Shown here one piece after another: positions 48,474 through 57,541 of a DNA stretch of 63,221 nt. Within the stretch, counting starts at the first letter, position 1; each line of letters begins with the position of its first letter. The notes below the pieces were generated by a model. It did not search any database and was not told the origin of the DNA. It saw only the letters and a program-made list of their open reading frames with translations. Source of the stretch: Plesiocystis pacifica SIR-1 (lineage in GTDB: Bacteria > Myxococcota_A > Polyangia > Nannocystales > Nannocystaceae); assembly GCF_000170895.1 (NCBI RefSeq), contig NZ_ABCS01000056.1, positions 1 to 63,221 of the forward strand, written 5' to 3'. Position numbers and translations under genes: made by a program.

Positions 48474-49925
48474 TCAGGCAGCCGGGCGCACCCAGCCGCC
48501 GATCGCGTCCTCGAGGACCTCGCCCACGGCGATGGTCAGCGCGTCGTTGTCGTGGACGCCGACGACCTGCACGCCCAGCGGCAGGCCCTGGCGGCTCAGG
48601 CCCATGGGCACCTGGGTCACCGGCAGCTCGAGGATGTTGAACACGGCCGTGTAGGCGAAGTCGAAGGGCCGCAGCAAAGGCGAGCCGTGGCGCGGCGCGG
48701 GCCGGGGGTGGGGCGGGTAGAGCATCACCCCGCGCGGGCCGATGAGCTGCACGACCCGGCGGCGCAGGGCCTCGACCTCGCGCAGCATTCGCTGCCGGCC
48801 CGCGGCGCTCGGCACGAAGGGGCGGGCGTCCTCCATGGCCGCGAGCACCAGCGCCGGGAGGGTGTGGGGCGAGCGACCGACGGTCCAGCGGACCAGCTCG
48901 CGGCCGAGGGCGCCGCGCTCGGGGAGGCCCAAGTGCTCGCGGAAGGACACCTGCGCCGCCTCGGCCATCAGCGCCGACCACAGCTCGAAGGCGCGGCCAA
49001 ACTCGGGGATGCGCGCCCGCTCGATCCGCGCGCCGCGATCGGCGAGGGCCGAGGCCGCGCGCTCGAGGGCCTCGACCAGCTCGTGGTCGACGGGGCCCTT
49101 GCCGTCGTTCTCGACCACCACCACGTCGAGGCCGCGCAGGTCCTCGGGGGGCCGGTCTTCGAGGACCACGCGGCGCGTGCTCGGGTCCTCCCCGTCGGGG
49201 CCCGCGAGGATGCGCAGCAAGGGCAGCAGGTCCGCGGCTCGGCGCGCGATCGGTCCCGTCGACAGGTAGCCCAGGGCCGCGTTCTCGGCGATGGGGTACT
49301 GGCCCGTGGCCGGGACCACGCCGCCCGTGGGCTTGTGGCCGAAGGCGCCGCAGAAAAAAGCCGGCATGCGGATCGAGCCGCCGATGTCCGCGCCCAGGCC
49401 AAAGGGCGAGGCCCCGGCCCCGACGATCGCCCCCTCGCCGCCGGAGCTCCCGCCGACGATGCAGCGCGGGTCGTAGGGGTTGTTCGAGCGGCCGTAGACG
49501 TGGTTGCTGCTCTCCATCCACATGCACAGCTCGGAGACGTTGGTCAACCCGATGCAGATCGCCCCCGCGGCGCGCAGCCGCGCGACGGTGGTCGCGTCGA
49601 CCTCGGCCACGGCCCCCCGGCGCGAGACGAGCCCCGAGGTGTTGGGGAGGCCCGTGAACGCGAAGGACTCCTTGATCGTGCACGGGACCCCGTGGAGCGG
49701 GGGCAGCTCGTCGAGGTCCTCGCAGACCGCTCGAGCGGCGTCGGCCTCGTCGGCCTCGCGCAGGGCCTGCTCGTAGCGCGGGACCACGATGGCGTTGATC
49801 GTCGGGTTGATCGTCTTGGCCCGCTCGATGTGCGCCTCGACGATCGCCCGGGACGAGAGCGCCCCCTCGCGGATCGCCGCGGCGAGTTCGAAGGCGGAGG
49901 CGGACAGTGGATCGCCGACGGTCAC
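48474..49925 (-). CDS. amidase signature family hydrolase
   Basis: 483 residues from the GTG at 49925. The Ser-cisSer-Lys triad is present: Lys85 in CTIKESFAF, Ser160 in VGGSSGGEGA, and nucleophile Ser184 in ADIGGSIRMPA, with the expected 24-residue spacing. ETNVSELCM-like LTNVSELCMWMESSNHVYG also fits. Fatty acid amide hydrolase-like rather than GatA; no gatB or gatC is near. An in-frame stretch continues upstream of 49925 but is opposite the divergent gene and not supported. A 9-bp hairpin lies just upstream. Confidence 0.93.
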   Translation of the reverse strand: MTVGDPLSASAFELAAAIREGALSSRAIVEAHIERAKTINPTINAIVVPRYEQALREADEADAARAVCEDLDELPPLHGVPCTIKESFAFTGLPNTSGLVSRRGAVAEVDATTVARLRAAGAICIGLTNVSELCMWMESSNHVYGRSNNPYDPRCIVGGSSGGEGAIVGAGASPFGLGADIGGSIRMPAFFCGAFGHKPTGGVVPATGQYPIAENAALGYLSTGPIARRAADLLPLLRILAGPDGEDPSTRRVVLEDRPPEDLRGLDVVVVENDGKGPVDHELVEALERAASALADRGARIERARIPEFGRAFELWSALMAEAAQVSFREHLGLPERGALGRELVRWTVGRSPHTLPALVLAAMEDARPFVPSAAGRQRMLREVEALRRRVVQLIGPRGVMLYPPHPRPAPRHGSPLLRPFDFAYTAVFNILELPVTQVPMGLSRQGLPLGVQVVGVHDNDALTIAVGEVLEDAIGGWVRPAA

Positions 49926-49947
49926 GGCCTCGATTTTAGCCCAGCGC

Positions 49948-49994
49948 GGTGGCGACGAGTGTCGCCACCACGGGGATCCCCCTGGCAGCTGCCA
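49948..49994. promoter_or_regulatory. cluster of three palindromes in the divergent amidase promoter
   Basis: GGTGGCGAC-gagt-GTCGCCACC (49948-49969), GGGGATCCCC (49972-49981) and TGGCAGCTGCCA (49983-49994) lie back to back in the 198-bp gap between divergent genes. They could be operator sites or leader RNA structure. Confidence 0.4.
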
Positions 49995-50123
49995 TCGTGG
50001 CCAGCGAGCTCCCCCATTCGACGAGGGCGCGCGCGCCCAAGGGACCCCGCTTTCCCTCCAACTTAACGACAACCATACGTTTTCCTCAGACTTTCGCGAG
50101 CCCCCGACGCGTCTTTCCAAGTG

Positions 50124-50861
50124 ATGGCCAAGCGCGCTGAAACCCGAGAGTCCTCTGTCCTGCTGGCCCTCGCGGAGCTCGACCAACTCGAGCATTCGCG
50201 CCGGGCCTTTTCTGATCGCAAGCGCGAGCTGCTCGAGGCCAGCAAGGGCCAGGCTCGAAGCCTGACCGAGCTGCGCGCCCGCTTCGAGGGCGAGCGACCC
50301 AAGGCCTGGGCCCGCCGACGCGCCCGCCAAGATCGCCAACACGAGCAGCTGATGGCGGTCGAGCGCGAGGCGGCCGCCCACGCCGCCGCCGAGCAAGTCG
50401 CCGCCCACGAGCGCCGCATGACCGAGCACGCCCGCGAGCTCGAGGCCAAGCGCCGGCGCCTGGTCGAGCTCGAGTCCATCCCCGAGGTCGTGACCCCGGG
50501 CCGCAAGCTGCTCGAGTGGTGCACCCCGCTAGCGACCGCGGCCATGGTCGCCCTGCTCTTCGCCGTGGTGACCCACGAGGACGAGGCCTCGGCCGACACG
50601 CCCATGCACGTCCAGGTCGACGACGCCGACATGGAGGCGCCCTTCGCCGGCACCGTGCTGGTCCCCGCGGCCGCCCCCATGCCCGAGGCCCCCGAGGCCC
50701 CCGAGCCGGCGCCCGAGAAGAAGACCACCAAGAAGTCGACCAAGAAGTCGACGACCAAGAAGTCGACCACCAAGAAGTCGACGACCAAGACCGACTCGTC
50801 GAGCAAGTCCGGCCGCAAGAACCCCCTGGTCCTCGACTTCGGCGAAGACCCCCTGGGTTGA
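50124..50861 (+). CDS. coiled-coil membrane protein with Lys/Thr/Ser-rich repeat tail
   Basis: 245 residues from ATG at 50124. A charged coiled coil (about 5-125) precedes one membrane helix (about 136-150, PLATAAMVALLFAVV), then a Pro/Ala/Glu linker and a (T)KKST repeat tract (about 205-230) ending VLDFGEDPLG. The layout (long cytoplasmic coil, one helix, low-complexity tail) is unlike TonB/TolA, whose helix is N-terminal. No family recognised. Confidence 0.72.
   Translation: MAKRAETRESSVLLALAELDQLEHSRRAFSDRKRELLEASKGQARSLTELRARFEGERPKAWARRRARQDRQHEQLMAVEREAAAHAAAEQVAAHERRMTEHARELEAKRRRLVELESIPEVVTPGRKLLEWCTPLATAAMVALLFAVVTHEDEASADTPMHVQVDDADMEAPFAGTVLVPAAAPMPEAPEAPEPAPEKKTTKKSTKKSTTKKSTTKKSTTKTDSSSKSGRKNPLVLDFGEDPLG
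50733..50790 (+). repeat. tandem repeat encoding (T)KKST units
   Basis: Units of ACCAAGAAGTCG and ACGACCAAGAAGTCG repeat about five times within the coiled-coil protein gene, in frame. Confidence 0.75.
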
Positions 50862-50879
50862 GTCTGGGGTGGAGTCTGG

Positions 50880-51704
50880 CTACTCGACCAGGGCCCAGCT
50901 GTAGGACAGGCGCTCCTCGCAGCTGGCCCCCGCCCCCGCCGAGAACGCATCGAGGGCCATGAACTCGTACTCGTTGCCCTGAATCGAGGTCGTCGCCGAC
51001 ATCCCGACCTCGACCGTCACGCCGCCGCCGAGCTGATAGGCATAGACCACGGGCTCGACGGCGGCGTCGCAGCACGGGCTCTCGAAGTCCTCGCACTCGC
51101 AGCGCTGGGACTCGACGCGCCCGGGGCTGAAGTTCTCCCACGCGTCGTTGCCAGGGATCATCGGCAGGCTCAGGCCGCCCGCGCGAGCGTAGAGCACCGG
51201 CGGCCCCTCGCCGTCGCGCCAGATCGCCACGGTCTGGTAGGCGCACTCGCTGCTCCCGGGCTCTTGGCGCGCGCGGATCTGGATGCACTCGCCGACGTCG
51301 ACCAGCCCCTCGAGGGGGATGGGATCGATCTCGAGGGTCGGCTCGAGGCCGCCGCAGTCGTCGCAGCCCGGGAGCGAGCAGATCAGCCCCGAGACCGCGC
51401 TGTCCGAGACCTCGCCGACGGTCATCCAGTACTCGTAGTACTCCGGGTCGCCGGGGATGTTGTGCCCGCAGGGGTAGTCGAAGTGGATCTCGAGGGGGTC
51501 CCCGTCGCCGGCCTCGAGGGGGCAAGGCGGGCGCTCGGTCTGCTCCTCGCTGTCCCCGTCCTCGCCGAGCTCGTCGGTGGTCGGCGCATCGAAGGCGGGG
51601 TTGTTCTGCTGGCAGCCCGCCCCCAGGCACACCAACGCGAGCGCCAGGAGGGGTCTCGAGCCGACCCTCGTATTCGAGCTCTGGGAGTCTCGCCCGCCAA
51701 CCAT
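50880..51704 (-). CDS. secreted lipoprotein of unknown function
   Basis: 274 residues from the ATG at 51704. Signal peptide with lipobox LVCLGAGC, an acidic linker, then a body with about 13 Cys in spaced pairs and aromatic-rich beta-like segments (EIHFDYPCGHNIPG, QTVAIWRDGEGPPVLYARAG). No motif recognised. It ends 18 bp from the stop of the convergent coiled-coil gene. Upstream is repeat array 2, so its promoter must lie in the short gap 51705-51800 or within the array. Confidence 0.75.
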   Translation of the reverse strand: MVGGRDSQSSNTRVGSRPLLALALVCLGAGCQQNNPAFDAPTTDELGEDGDSEEQTERPPCPLEAGDGDPLEIHFDYPCGHNIPGDPEYYEYWMTVGEVSDSAVSGLICSLPGCDDCGGLEPTLEIDPIPLEGLVDVGECIQIRARQEPGSSECAYQTVAIWRDGEGPPVLYARAGGLSLPMIPGNDAWENFSPGRVESQRCECEDFESPCCDAAVEPVVYAYQLGGGVTVEVGMSATTSIQGNEYEFMALDAFSAGAGASCEERLSYSWALVE

Positions 51705-51800
51705 GGCCTCCAATATACCGTGAAGCCCGGCCCCGGCGCCGACCCGCGTCGATGGGGTGGGCCGGCTCACCGCGAACGCATCGCCCGAGGGCCGGGCTCA

Positions 51801-52155
51801 GGGACTGTGAAATTTTCACAGTCCCTGTCTGTTTTAGCCGTCGTGGACGACGCCACGCCCTCCCTGCCCCACGTCCACGACTCAGCGGGTCGGCCAAAAC
51901 GAGTTCTGGCCGACCCTCTGTCTATTCTAGCCGTCGTGGACGACGCCACGCCCTCCCTGCCCCACGTCCACGACTCAGGGGCTGTGAATGAATCCACAGC
52001 CCCTGACTATTTTAGCCGTCGTGGACGACGCCACGCCCTCCCTGCCCCACGTCCACGACTCAGCGGGTCGGCCAAAACGAGTTCTGGCCGACCCTCTGTC
52101 TATTTTAGCCGTCGTGGACGACGCCACGCCCTCCCTGCCCCACGTCCACGACTCA
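51801..52155 (-). repeat. hairpin repeat array 2: four 53-bp units with alternating hairpin spacers
   Basis: Four units (52103-52155, 52010-52062, 51925-51977, 51832-51884, read on the minus strand) of the same family as at 4505. The first starts on the TGA stop of the GT-39-like gene (52153-52155). Spacers alternate: type A (GGGTCGG... stem), type B (GGGGCTGTG...), type A, then type B (GGGACTGTGA...) at the far end. Unit starts are spaced 93, 85 and 93 bp, as in array 1 (84, 93). Confidence 0.92.
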
Positions 52156-54402
52156 GCCCTCGGTACCGCCCGACTCGTCGGTCCCGCCCTCGCTGCCCTG
52201 CTCGGCCGCTTCACCCTCGAGCTCCCCGTCGAGCACGGCGCCGAGGTCCTCGGGCGAGAACACGAGGACGTTGTAATTGAGGAAATCGCTCGGCTCCCGG
52301 CCCTCGAGCCAGCTAAAGCAGTCCACCCGGCGCACCCAGTCGGCGACGTGGATGACCTGGGGAATCCCGGGGCTGGGCTCGACGTGGCAGCGCACCTTCT
52401 CGGTCTCGAGGCCTCGGGACTCGAGCTCCTCGCGACGCATGGGGAATTGGGTGTAGTAGGCGAGCTTTTGCCAGCCCCGCTCCCGGGCCAAGGTCGCGAC
52501 GTCGCCCAGATCCTGGCCCCAGTCCTCGCCGACCACGGAGACCCACCGGCCGCCTCCCGGTCCGCCGACGAGGCCGTTGAAGTAGCCGAGGTAGTGGGGC
52601 GCGTAGAGGCCGAGGGCGACCGCCCCCGAGCCGATCGCCCAGGCGACGAACAAGGGCGCGGCGGACAGCGCCCAGGCCCGGCGCAGGCCCGGCGGGATCC
52701 AGCGCGGCGCCTCGCGTGGGCGGCTCAGGGCCGCGCGCAGGCGAGCCAGGCGTCCGCCCTCGACGACCGCTGTGCCCGGCTCGGGCTTCGGCTCGGGCTC
52801 GCCTCGCCGCCACCGCCCCCAGGCCTCGGCCCAGCGCTCGATCAACAGCGCCCCGCCCCGCCCCGCGAGCACGGCCATGATCGGCAGCAGGGTCAGGGAG
52901 TGGCGCACGCCGATGTTGATGTGCGAGAGCACCAGGCTGCTCAGGTTCACGGCGGCGAACAGGACCAGGACCCCCGTGGCCACGCTCGGCCAGATCCCGG
53001 CGCGCACGCGCTGGACCGCCAGGCGCAGGCTGATGCCCAGCAGCGCGATCAACCCCAGCGGCGTCTTGAGGATCAGCAAGACCGGGAAGTACAGCGGGTG
53101 CGCCGAGTAGTCGTTGAGCCCGAAGAAGTAGCCCCCGTGCCCCGAGGCGTTTTGCTTGGACACCGTCGCCAGGCCGACCAGCCAGGTGTAGGGGAAGGGC
53201 AGGCGCAGCGGGTCGGGCAGGCGCCCGAGGAAGCTGCGCTCGACCAGCTGGCCCTTGTAGCGCCGGTTGAGCCAGTTTTGGGGCTCGGGCTCGGCGATGA
53301 TCTCGGCCATGCTCAGGCCGACGCGGTCGAAGAAGTAGGCCGCGTCGATCGCCAGGATCATCAGGGCGGCGACGAGCGCCAGCTGCACGAAGGTGAACAG
53401 CACCCGCTTTTTCCACGAGTCGAAGGCCACTCCGCGCCGGGCTCGCAGAGCCCCTGGTAGTAGGCCTCCCGCCCGCTTGCCGCCTCGGCCCTCGGCCTCC
53501 GCCCCCTCGCCGATCTTCCCGGGGTCGAAGCCGCCCAGCCCCAGCCCCGCCGCGAACAGCAGCATGCAGCTGAGGGTGACCACGAACACCAGCCCGGTGT
53601 GCTTGGTCAGCACCATGGCCGTCGTCGCCAGGCAAAACAGCGCGACCTTCCCCCAGCCCGGGCGCTCGATCCACGCGACCGTCGCGGCCAAGCTGGCGAA
53701 CAAGGTCGCGATCGCCGGCATGTCCGAGGTCACCAATCGGCCATGGGCCAAAAAGGTCGGGTTGAAGCACAGCAGCGCGAGGCTGATGATCGCCGTCACC
53801 CAGCCCCAGCGCCGGTAGATCCACGCGTAAAAGCCCAGCGCGAACAAAGCGGTGACGCCGATCATCATCCGCCGGCCCTCGCTCAGCTCGGCGCGGGCGC
53901 GGGCGAAGTCGTGGGTGAAGTAGTGCTGGGAGATGCGCAGGGGGTTGGCCTCGGGCCAGCGCCACAGCTTCTCCACGGCCTCGGCTCGGGTCTCGTCGGC
54001 GTCGGGCAGCATCAGCCCGCGCTTTTTCATCCGCGTCAGCAAGACGCGCTGCTCGTCCTCGCCGCCGATGACCAGCTGCGGCTCGCCCCAGGGCTCGTCG
54101 GCCTTGCCCGCCGAGGGCAAGCTGGTGATCACGTTGGCCAGGGGCGGGTGGGCGTAGCTCAGGCGCGCGGTGTGCTTCCACAGGTAGACGTGGCCGCGCA
54201 CGAGGTGCAGGGGCTCGTCGGCGGTGAGGCTGCGCGAGGGCTCCCCGGTCCACTGGATCAGCGCGCACACGCACACGATGAGCACGGCGAGCGCGTGCCG
54301 CCACAGCCGACGCGCCCAAGGAACCGAAGAATCGGCCGCGCCGTCGGCCGAGCCCGGCTGGGCGTCCTCGCTGGCAGCAGTCGCGTCGTCGGCTTCGCTC
54401 AC
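52153..54402 (-). CDS. GT-39 (PMT-like) glycosyltransferase family membrane protein
   Basis: 749 residues from a GTG at 54402, 12 nt after the PA14-domain gene. About 10-12 membrane helices. The first outer loop has LTADEPLHLVRGHVYLWKHT and LSYAHPPLANVI, the Asp-Glu...His plus HPPL pattern of GT-C/PMT-type transferases using polyprenyl-phosphate sugars. A C-terminal soluble part (about 560-749) is probably periplasmic and ends in an acidic Glu/Gly/Thr tail. The stop codon TGA is the first three bases of repeat array 2. Confidence 0.87.
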   Translation of the reverse strand: MSEADDATAASEDAQPGSADGAADSSVPWARRLWRHALAVLIVCVCALIQWTGEPSRSLTADEPLHLVRGHVYLWKHTARLSYAHPPLANVITSLPSAGKADEPWGEPQLVIGGEDEQRVLLTRMKKRGLMLPDADETRAEAVEKLWRWPEANPLRISQHYFTHDFARARAELSEGRRMMIGVTALFALGFYAWIYRRWGWVTAIISLALLCFNPTFLAHGRLVTSDMPAIATLFASLAATVAWIERPGWGKVALFCLATTAMVLTKHTGLVFVVTLSCMLLFAAGLGLGGFDPGKIGEGAEAEGRGGKRAGGLLPGALRARRGVAFDSWKKRVLFTFVQLALVAALMILAIDAAYFFDRVGLSMAEIIAEPEPQNWLNRRYKGQLVERSFLGRLPDPLRLPFPYTWLVGLATVSKQNASGHGGYFFGLNDYSAHPLYFPVLLILKTPLGLIALLGISLRLAVQRVRAGIWPSVATGVLVLFAAVNLSSLVLSHINIGVRHSLTLLPIMAVLAGRGGALLIERWAEAWGRWRRGEPEPKPEPGTAVVEGGRLARLRAALSRPREAPRWIPPGLRRAWALSAAPLFVAWAIGSGAVALGLYAPHYLGYFNGLVGGPGGGRWVSVVGEDWGQDLGDVATLARERGWQKLAYYTQFPMRREELESRGLETEKVRCHVEPSPGIPQVIHVADWVRRVDCFSWLEGREPSDFLNYNVLVFSPEDLGAVLDGELEGEAAEQGSEGGTDESGGTEG

Positions 54403-54413
54403 CCAGGCCTCGC

Positions 54414-55412
54414 TCAGTCGTCCAGGCTGACGCTGGCGCAGGGGTCGTCCTCGTCCATGAGGTCCCCCGGGTAGCGCAGCACGTCGCGCGAGAGGCTCTG
54501 CGGCACGCCGCCGTCGAGGCTGGCGACCAGGTAAATCGACTGCTTGCCGAGGCTCTCGAAGTACTCGACGCGCAGGTGGTGCACGCCCGGCTCGAGGGTG
54601 ACGAAGCCGCTGCCAAAGCCCCGCCGGCGGGTCTTGCCGTCGCGCTCCCAGGCGTCGATGATCAGCTCGCCGCCGACGAGCACGCGCGCGCCGTCGTTGG
54701 CGTTGACCTGGAACACCGCCTCGACGGGCTCGGTGATCAGCAGGCAGGTGTCGAACTGGGCCGAGAACTTGTCGGGCGGGATGTCCTCGAGGGGCGGGCG
54801 GTCGTCCCAGTCGTGGTCGATGTCGTCCTCGCGGACCACCGTCGGCTTGCTCTCGAGCATGCGATCTGGGTAGTAGGAGGAGCGCCACGGCCCGGTCCCG
54901 GGGACCTCCGTGCGCGTCGCCGTGTAGGCCAAAAGCGGGCCGAGCAGCAGCGCGACGGACACGCTGGCGATGGCGAGGCGGAGCCGGCGACGACGCAGGG
55001 GGCGGCCGCCGAGTTCGGGCTCGAGGCCCGCGAGCAAGCGCCGCGCGTCGCGGACGTGGACGAGCAGGGCCTCCTCCTCGAGCTCGTCCTCCCCGACGCC
55101 GAGGCTGCCGTGGTGCCCGGCGAGGGCCTGGCGCAGCTTCGCGTCGACCCCGGCGATGGGCGCGTCGCTGGCGAGCCAGTCCTGGGGCGTTCGGGGCTGG
55201 GTCGAGCCGCTCGCCTCGAAGGCCTGGGCCGCCGAGGCCACCGAGGCCCAGAACGCGCGCAGGTGCGGGAGCGTGGTGCGCAAGGGCGCGACGGGGTCCT
55301 GGAGGAGGATCTCGGCGGCGTGCAGCTCCTCGGCCGCGCGCTGGAGCTCGGTCCAGCCAGGTCGGTCCGCGAGCGCCTGCCCGCGGGTGGATGCGTCGGC
55401 TTGCTTGGCCAT
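54414..55412 (-). CDS. membrane-anchored PA14-domain protein
   Basis: 332 residues from ATG 55412 (TGATG overlap with the upstream stop; a GTG at 55415 is also possible). A cytoplasmic helical region (about 1-145) precedes one membrane helix (about 152-170) and an outer PA14-like domain (about 180-320: PWRSSYYPDRML, PPDKFSAQFDTCLLI, VFQVNANDGARVLVGGELII, GVHHLRVEYFES). PA14 domains bind carbohydrates. Sitting between two GT-C genes, it may present or recognise the glycan they build; this is inference. Confidence 0.87.
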   Translation of the reverse strand: MAKQADASTRGQALADRPGWTELQRAAEELHAAEILLQDPVAPLRTTLPHLRAFWASVASAAQAFEASGSTQPRTPQDWLASDAPIAGVDAKLRQALAGHHGSLGVGEDELEEEALLVHVRDARRLLAGLEPELGGRPLRRRRLRLAIASVSVALLLGPLLAYTATRTEVPGTGPWRSSYYPDRMLESKPTVVREDDIDHDWDDRPPLEDIPPDKFSAQFDTCLLITEPVEAVFQVNANDGARVLVGGELIIDAWERDGKTRRRGFGSGFVTLEPGVHHLRVEYFESLGKQSIYLVASLDGGVPQSLSRDVLRYPGDLMDEDDPCASVSLDD

Positions 55413-57427
55413 CACGGTGCTCCTCGTTTCGCGCCCGCCTCGCCCGCGGGGGGCACGGTGGGGTCGTCACCAAAGGCGCGCTCGAGCTCCTCCGGCGGGC
55501 CGATCTCGTCGGCGCCCTCTTCTGCTGGAGGCTCGGGCGGAGGCTCGAGCATGCCCTTCATCGGCACTGGCCCCTCGGACCCCGGCTTGCGCGGCTCCTC
55601 GGCACCGGGCACGCGCGGCCCCTTGGCCTCGTCGCGCCCCTTGGTGACGTTGTGGTGGGGACGCTTGGGGTCCGGCGGCTCCCAGCCCTCCTTGCCCAGG
55701 CGCATGTCCCGGACGAGCACCAGCAAGGTCCCCTCGCGCTCGACCCGGAGCAGCTCGGGGTACTGCTCCTTTTGCAGGTAGCAGTTGTTGCGGGTGTAGC
55801 CGAGCCAAAAGTCCGGCGGCGTCCCGCCCCGGCGGCGCCACTCGAAGTTGGCGTTGAAGTACTCCTTGGCCACGAACTGCGGCATGCAGGCCGAGATGAT
55901 GTAGGGCTCGGCCAGGTAGCGCTCGCGGTCGTTCTCCCACAGGTACTCGTGGAGGTCGTCGTAGGCCTCCTTGTAGGTGTTGCCGTAGTAGTCCGTGGAG
56001 TAGCGCAGGTAGGCCCCGGGCAGGCCGCCGGTGAAGGCGTTGAAGTAGAGGTACTGGTGCGGGTGCAGGTGCACCATCGCCAGGATCACGCGCACGGCGT
56101 GGGCCAAAACCAGGGTCTGCAGCGCCCAGGCCCCCGCCCGCGAGCGCGCCGCCAGCCACCGCGTCAGCTGGGCGAAGGTCACCGCGGCGATCACCGTCAT
56201 CGGCGGGACCAGGAACAGGAAGTGGCGCAGGCCGTCGTAGAGCGGCGAGCGCTTGATGATCGCGTAGACCGGCGGGAACAAGATGGCGAAGGCGATCAGC
56301 CCCCACACCGCCAACATCCGGCGCTCGCGCGCCAGCGGCGGGAGCTCGGGGCCCTTCGGCGCCTTCCTGGCCGCCTTCGAGCCCGGCTCGGCCCCGAGCG
56401 CCTTGGCTCGCCGACGCAGCCGAACCAGGCGCACGATGAAGGCCACCAGCGCCCCGACCAGCAGGACCAGCACGATCTCCGGGAGCTTGAACACGAAGTA
56501 GCGCAGCAGGTAGTCCGGCGGCGGCGTCAGGGTGGAGACCCGGCGCCAGCCAAAGGGCATGCTGCGCTCGTGCAGGTTGAAGGCCGACATCCGCGCGAGC
56601 ACGATGAAGGGCCGGCGCAGGGGCGCGAGCTGGGCCCACGGCCACAGCACCAGCATCAGCAGCCAGGCCCCCGCGACCGTCGCAAAGTAGGGCGTGGCGA
56701 ACTGGGCCACGTAGCGCGGCAGCAGGCTCCAGTCCCGGGTCTGGCGCACCCGCCACAGGATCCACAGCCCGATCAGCATCATCAGGTAGCAGACCGTCAA
56801 GATGCCGCCGATGCGCACGCTCATCGCGATCCCCAGGGCGACGGAGGTCTTGAGCCACTCCCGCGTCGGCACCGAGGGGAACACGATCAGGATCCGGACC
56901 AGGTAGTAGAGCGCCCAGATGTAGCCGACGGCGAAGGGCAGGTCCTTGGGGTTGTTGAACATGTGCCCGTACCAGACGGGCGTCAGGATCAGCAGGACCA
57001 GGGTCAAAAAGCCCGCGGCCGGGCCCCCGAGCAGGCGCCCGAGCTTCCACGCCCCGAGCAAGCCCACGCAGCCCACGAGCGCGCCGAACAGGTGGATCGT
57101 CTCGTAGGTCCCCAGGGGCGAGATTTGCCGGGCGAGGTAGCCCAGGCCGTCGAAGGCCCCGCCGTAGAGGTAGTCGGCCCGGTAGTAGAGCGCGCTGTCG
57201 TCGACGAAGCCCGAGGCGAACCAGTGGATGATGTGGCGCCCGTAGGACAGGTGCCAGGTCTCGTCCCAGGTGATGCCGTAGTCCTGAAAGGTCAGGGCGA
57301 TCAGCATCAGCATCACGCTGCCGACCACCGCGCTCGCGACATCGAAGGCCATGTCCCAGCGCGGACCATCGCTGGGCTGCAGGCGGGCCGCCGGGTCGGC
57401 GGAGAGAGAGCGAAGCGGCTCGGACAT
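55412..57427 (-). CDS. GT-39 (PMT-like) glycosyltransferase family membrane protein
   Basis: 671 residues from the ATG at 57427 (MSEPLRSLSA). About ten membrane helices; the first loop has YGITWDETWHLSYGRHIIHW (Asp-Glu...His) and a later loop has GHMFNNPKDLPFAVGYIWAL, both typical of PMT-like GT-C enzymes. The C-terminal 90 residues are a Pro/Glu/Lys-rich soluble tail. First gene of a three-gene run (this gene, PA14 protein, second GT-39) joined by a 1-nt overlap and a 12-nt gap. Confidence 0.9.
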   Translation of the reverse strand: MSEPLRSLSADPAARLQPSDGPRWDMAFDVASAVVGSVMLMLIALTFQDYGITWDETWHLSYGRHIIHWFASGFVDDSALYYRADYLYGGAFDGLGYLARQISPLGTYETIHLFGALVGCVGLLGAWKLGRLLGGPAAGFLTLVLLILTPVWYGHMFNNPKDLPFAVGYIWALYYLVRILIVFPSVPTREWLKTSVALGIAMSVRIGGILTVCYLMMLIGLWILWRVRQTRDWSLLPRYVAQFATPYFATVAGAWLLMLVLWPWAQLAPLRRPFIVLARMSAFNLHERSMPFGWRRVSTLTPPPDYLLRYFVFKLPEIVLVLLVGALVAFIVRLVRLRRRAKALGAEPGSKAARKAPKGPELPPLARERRMLAVWGLIAFAILFPPVYAIIKRSPLYDGLRHFLFLVPPMTVIAAVTFAQLTRWLAARSRAGAWALQTLVLAHAVRVILAMVHLHPHQYLYFNAFTGGLPGAYLRYSTDYYGNTYKEAYDDLHEYLWENDRERYLAEPYIISACMPQFVAKEYFNANFEWRRRGGTPPDFWLGYTRNNCYLQKEQYPELLRVEREGTLLVLVRDMRLGKEGWEPPDPKRPHHNVTKGRDEAKGPRVPGAEEPRKPGSEGPVPMKGMLEPPPEPPAEEGADEIGPPEELERAFGDDPTVPPAGEAGAKRGAP

Positions 57428-57541
57428 CGCGGCGCGGGATGCTAACAAACTCGGCGGATCGTCCAAGCGCTGCCCGGGCGCAGGCGCGCAGACGGGGGCG
57501 CTGGGGCCCCTGACAGAACCATGAATCCCGCGACTCGCGCG

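Noticed and set aside
51801..52155. CRISPR array
   Set aside because: Direct repeats with regular spacing, but the spacers are two alternating palindromic sequences shared between arrays, not unique spacers, and no cas genes are present.
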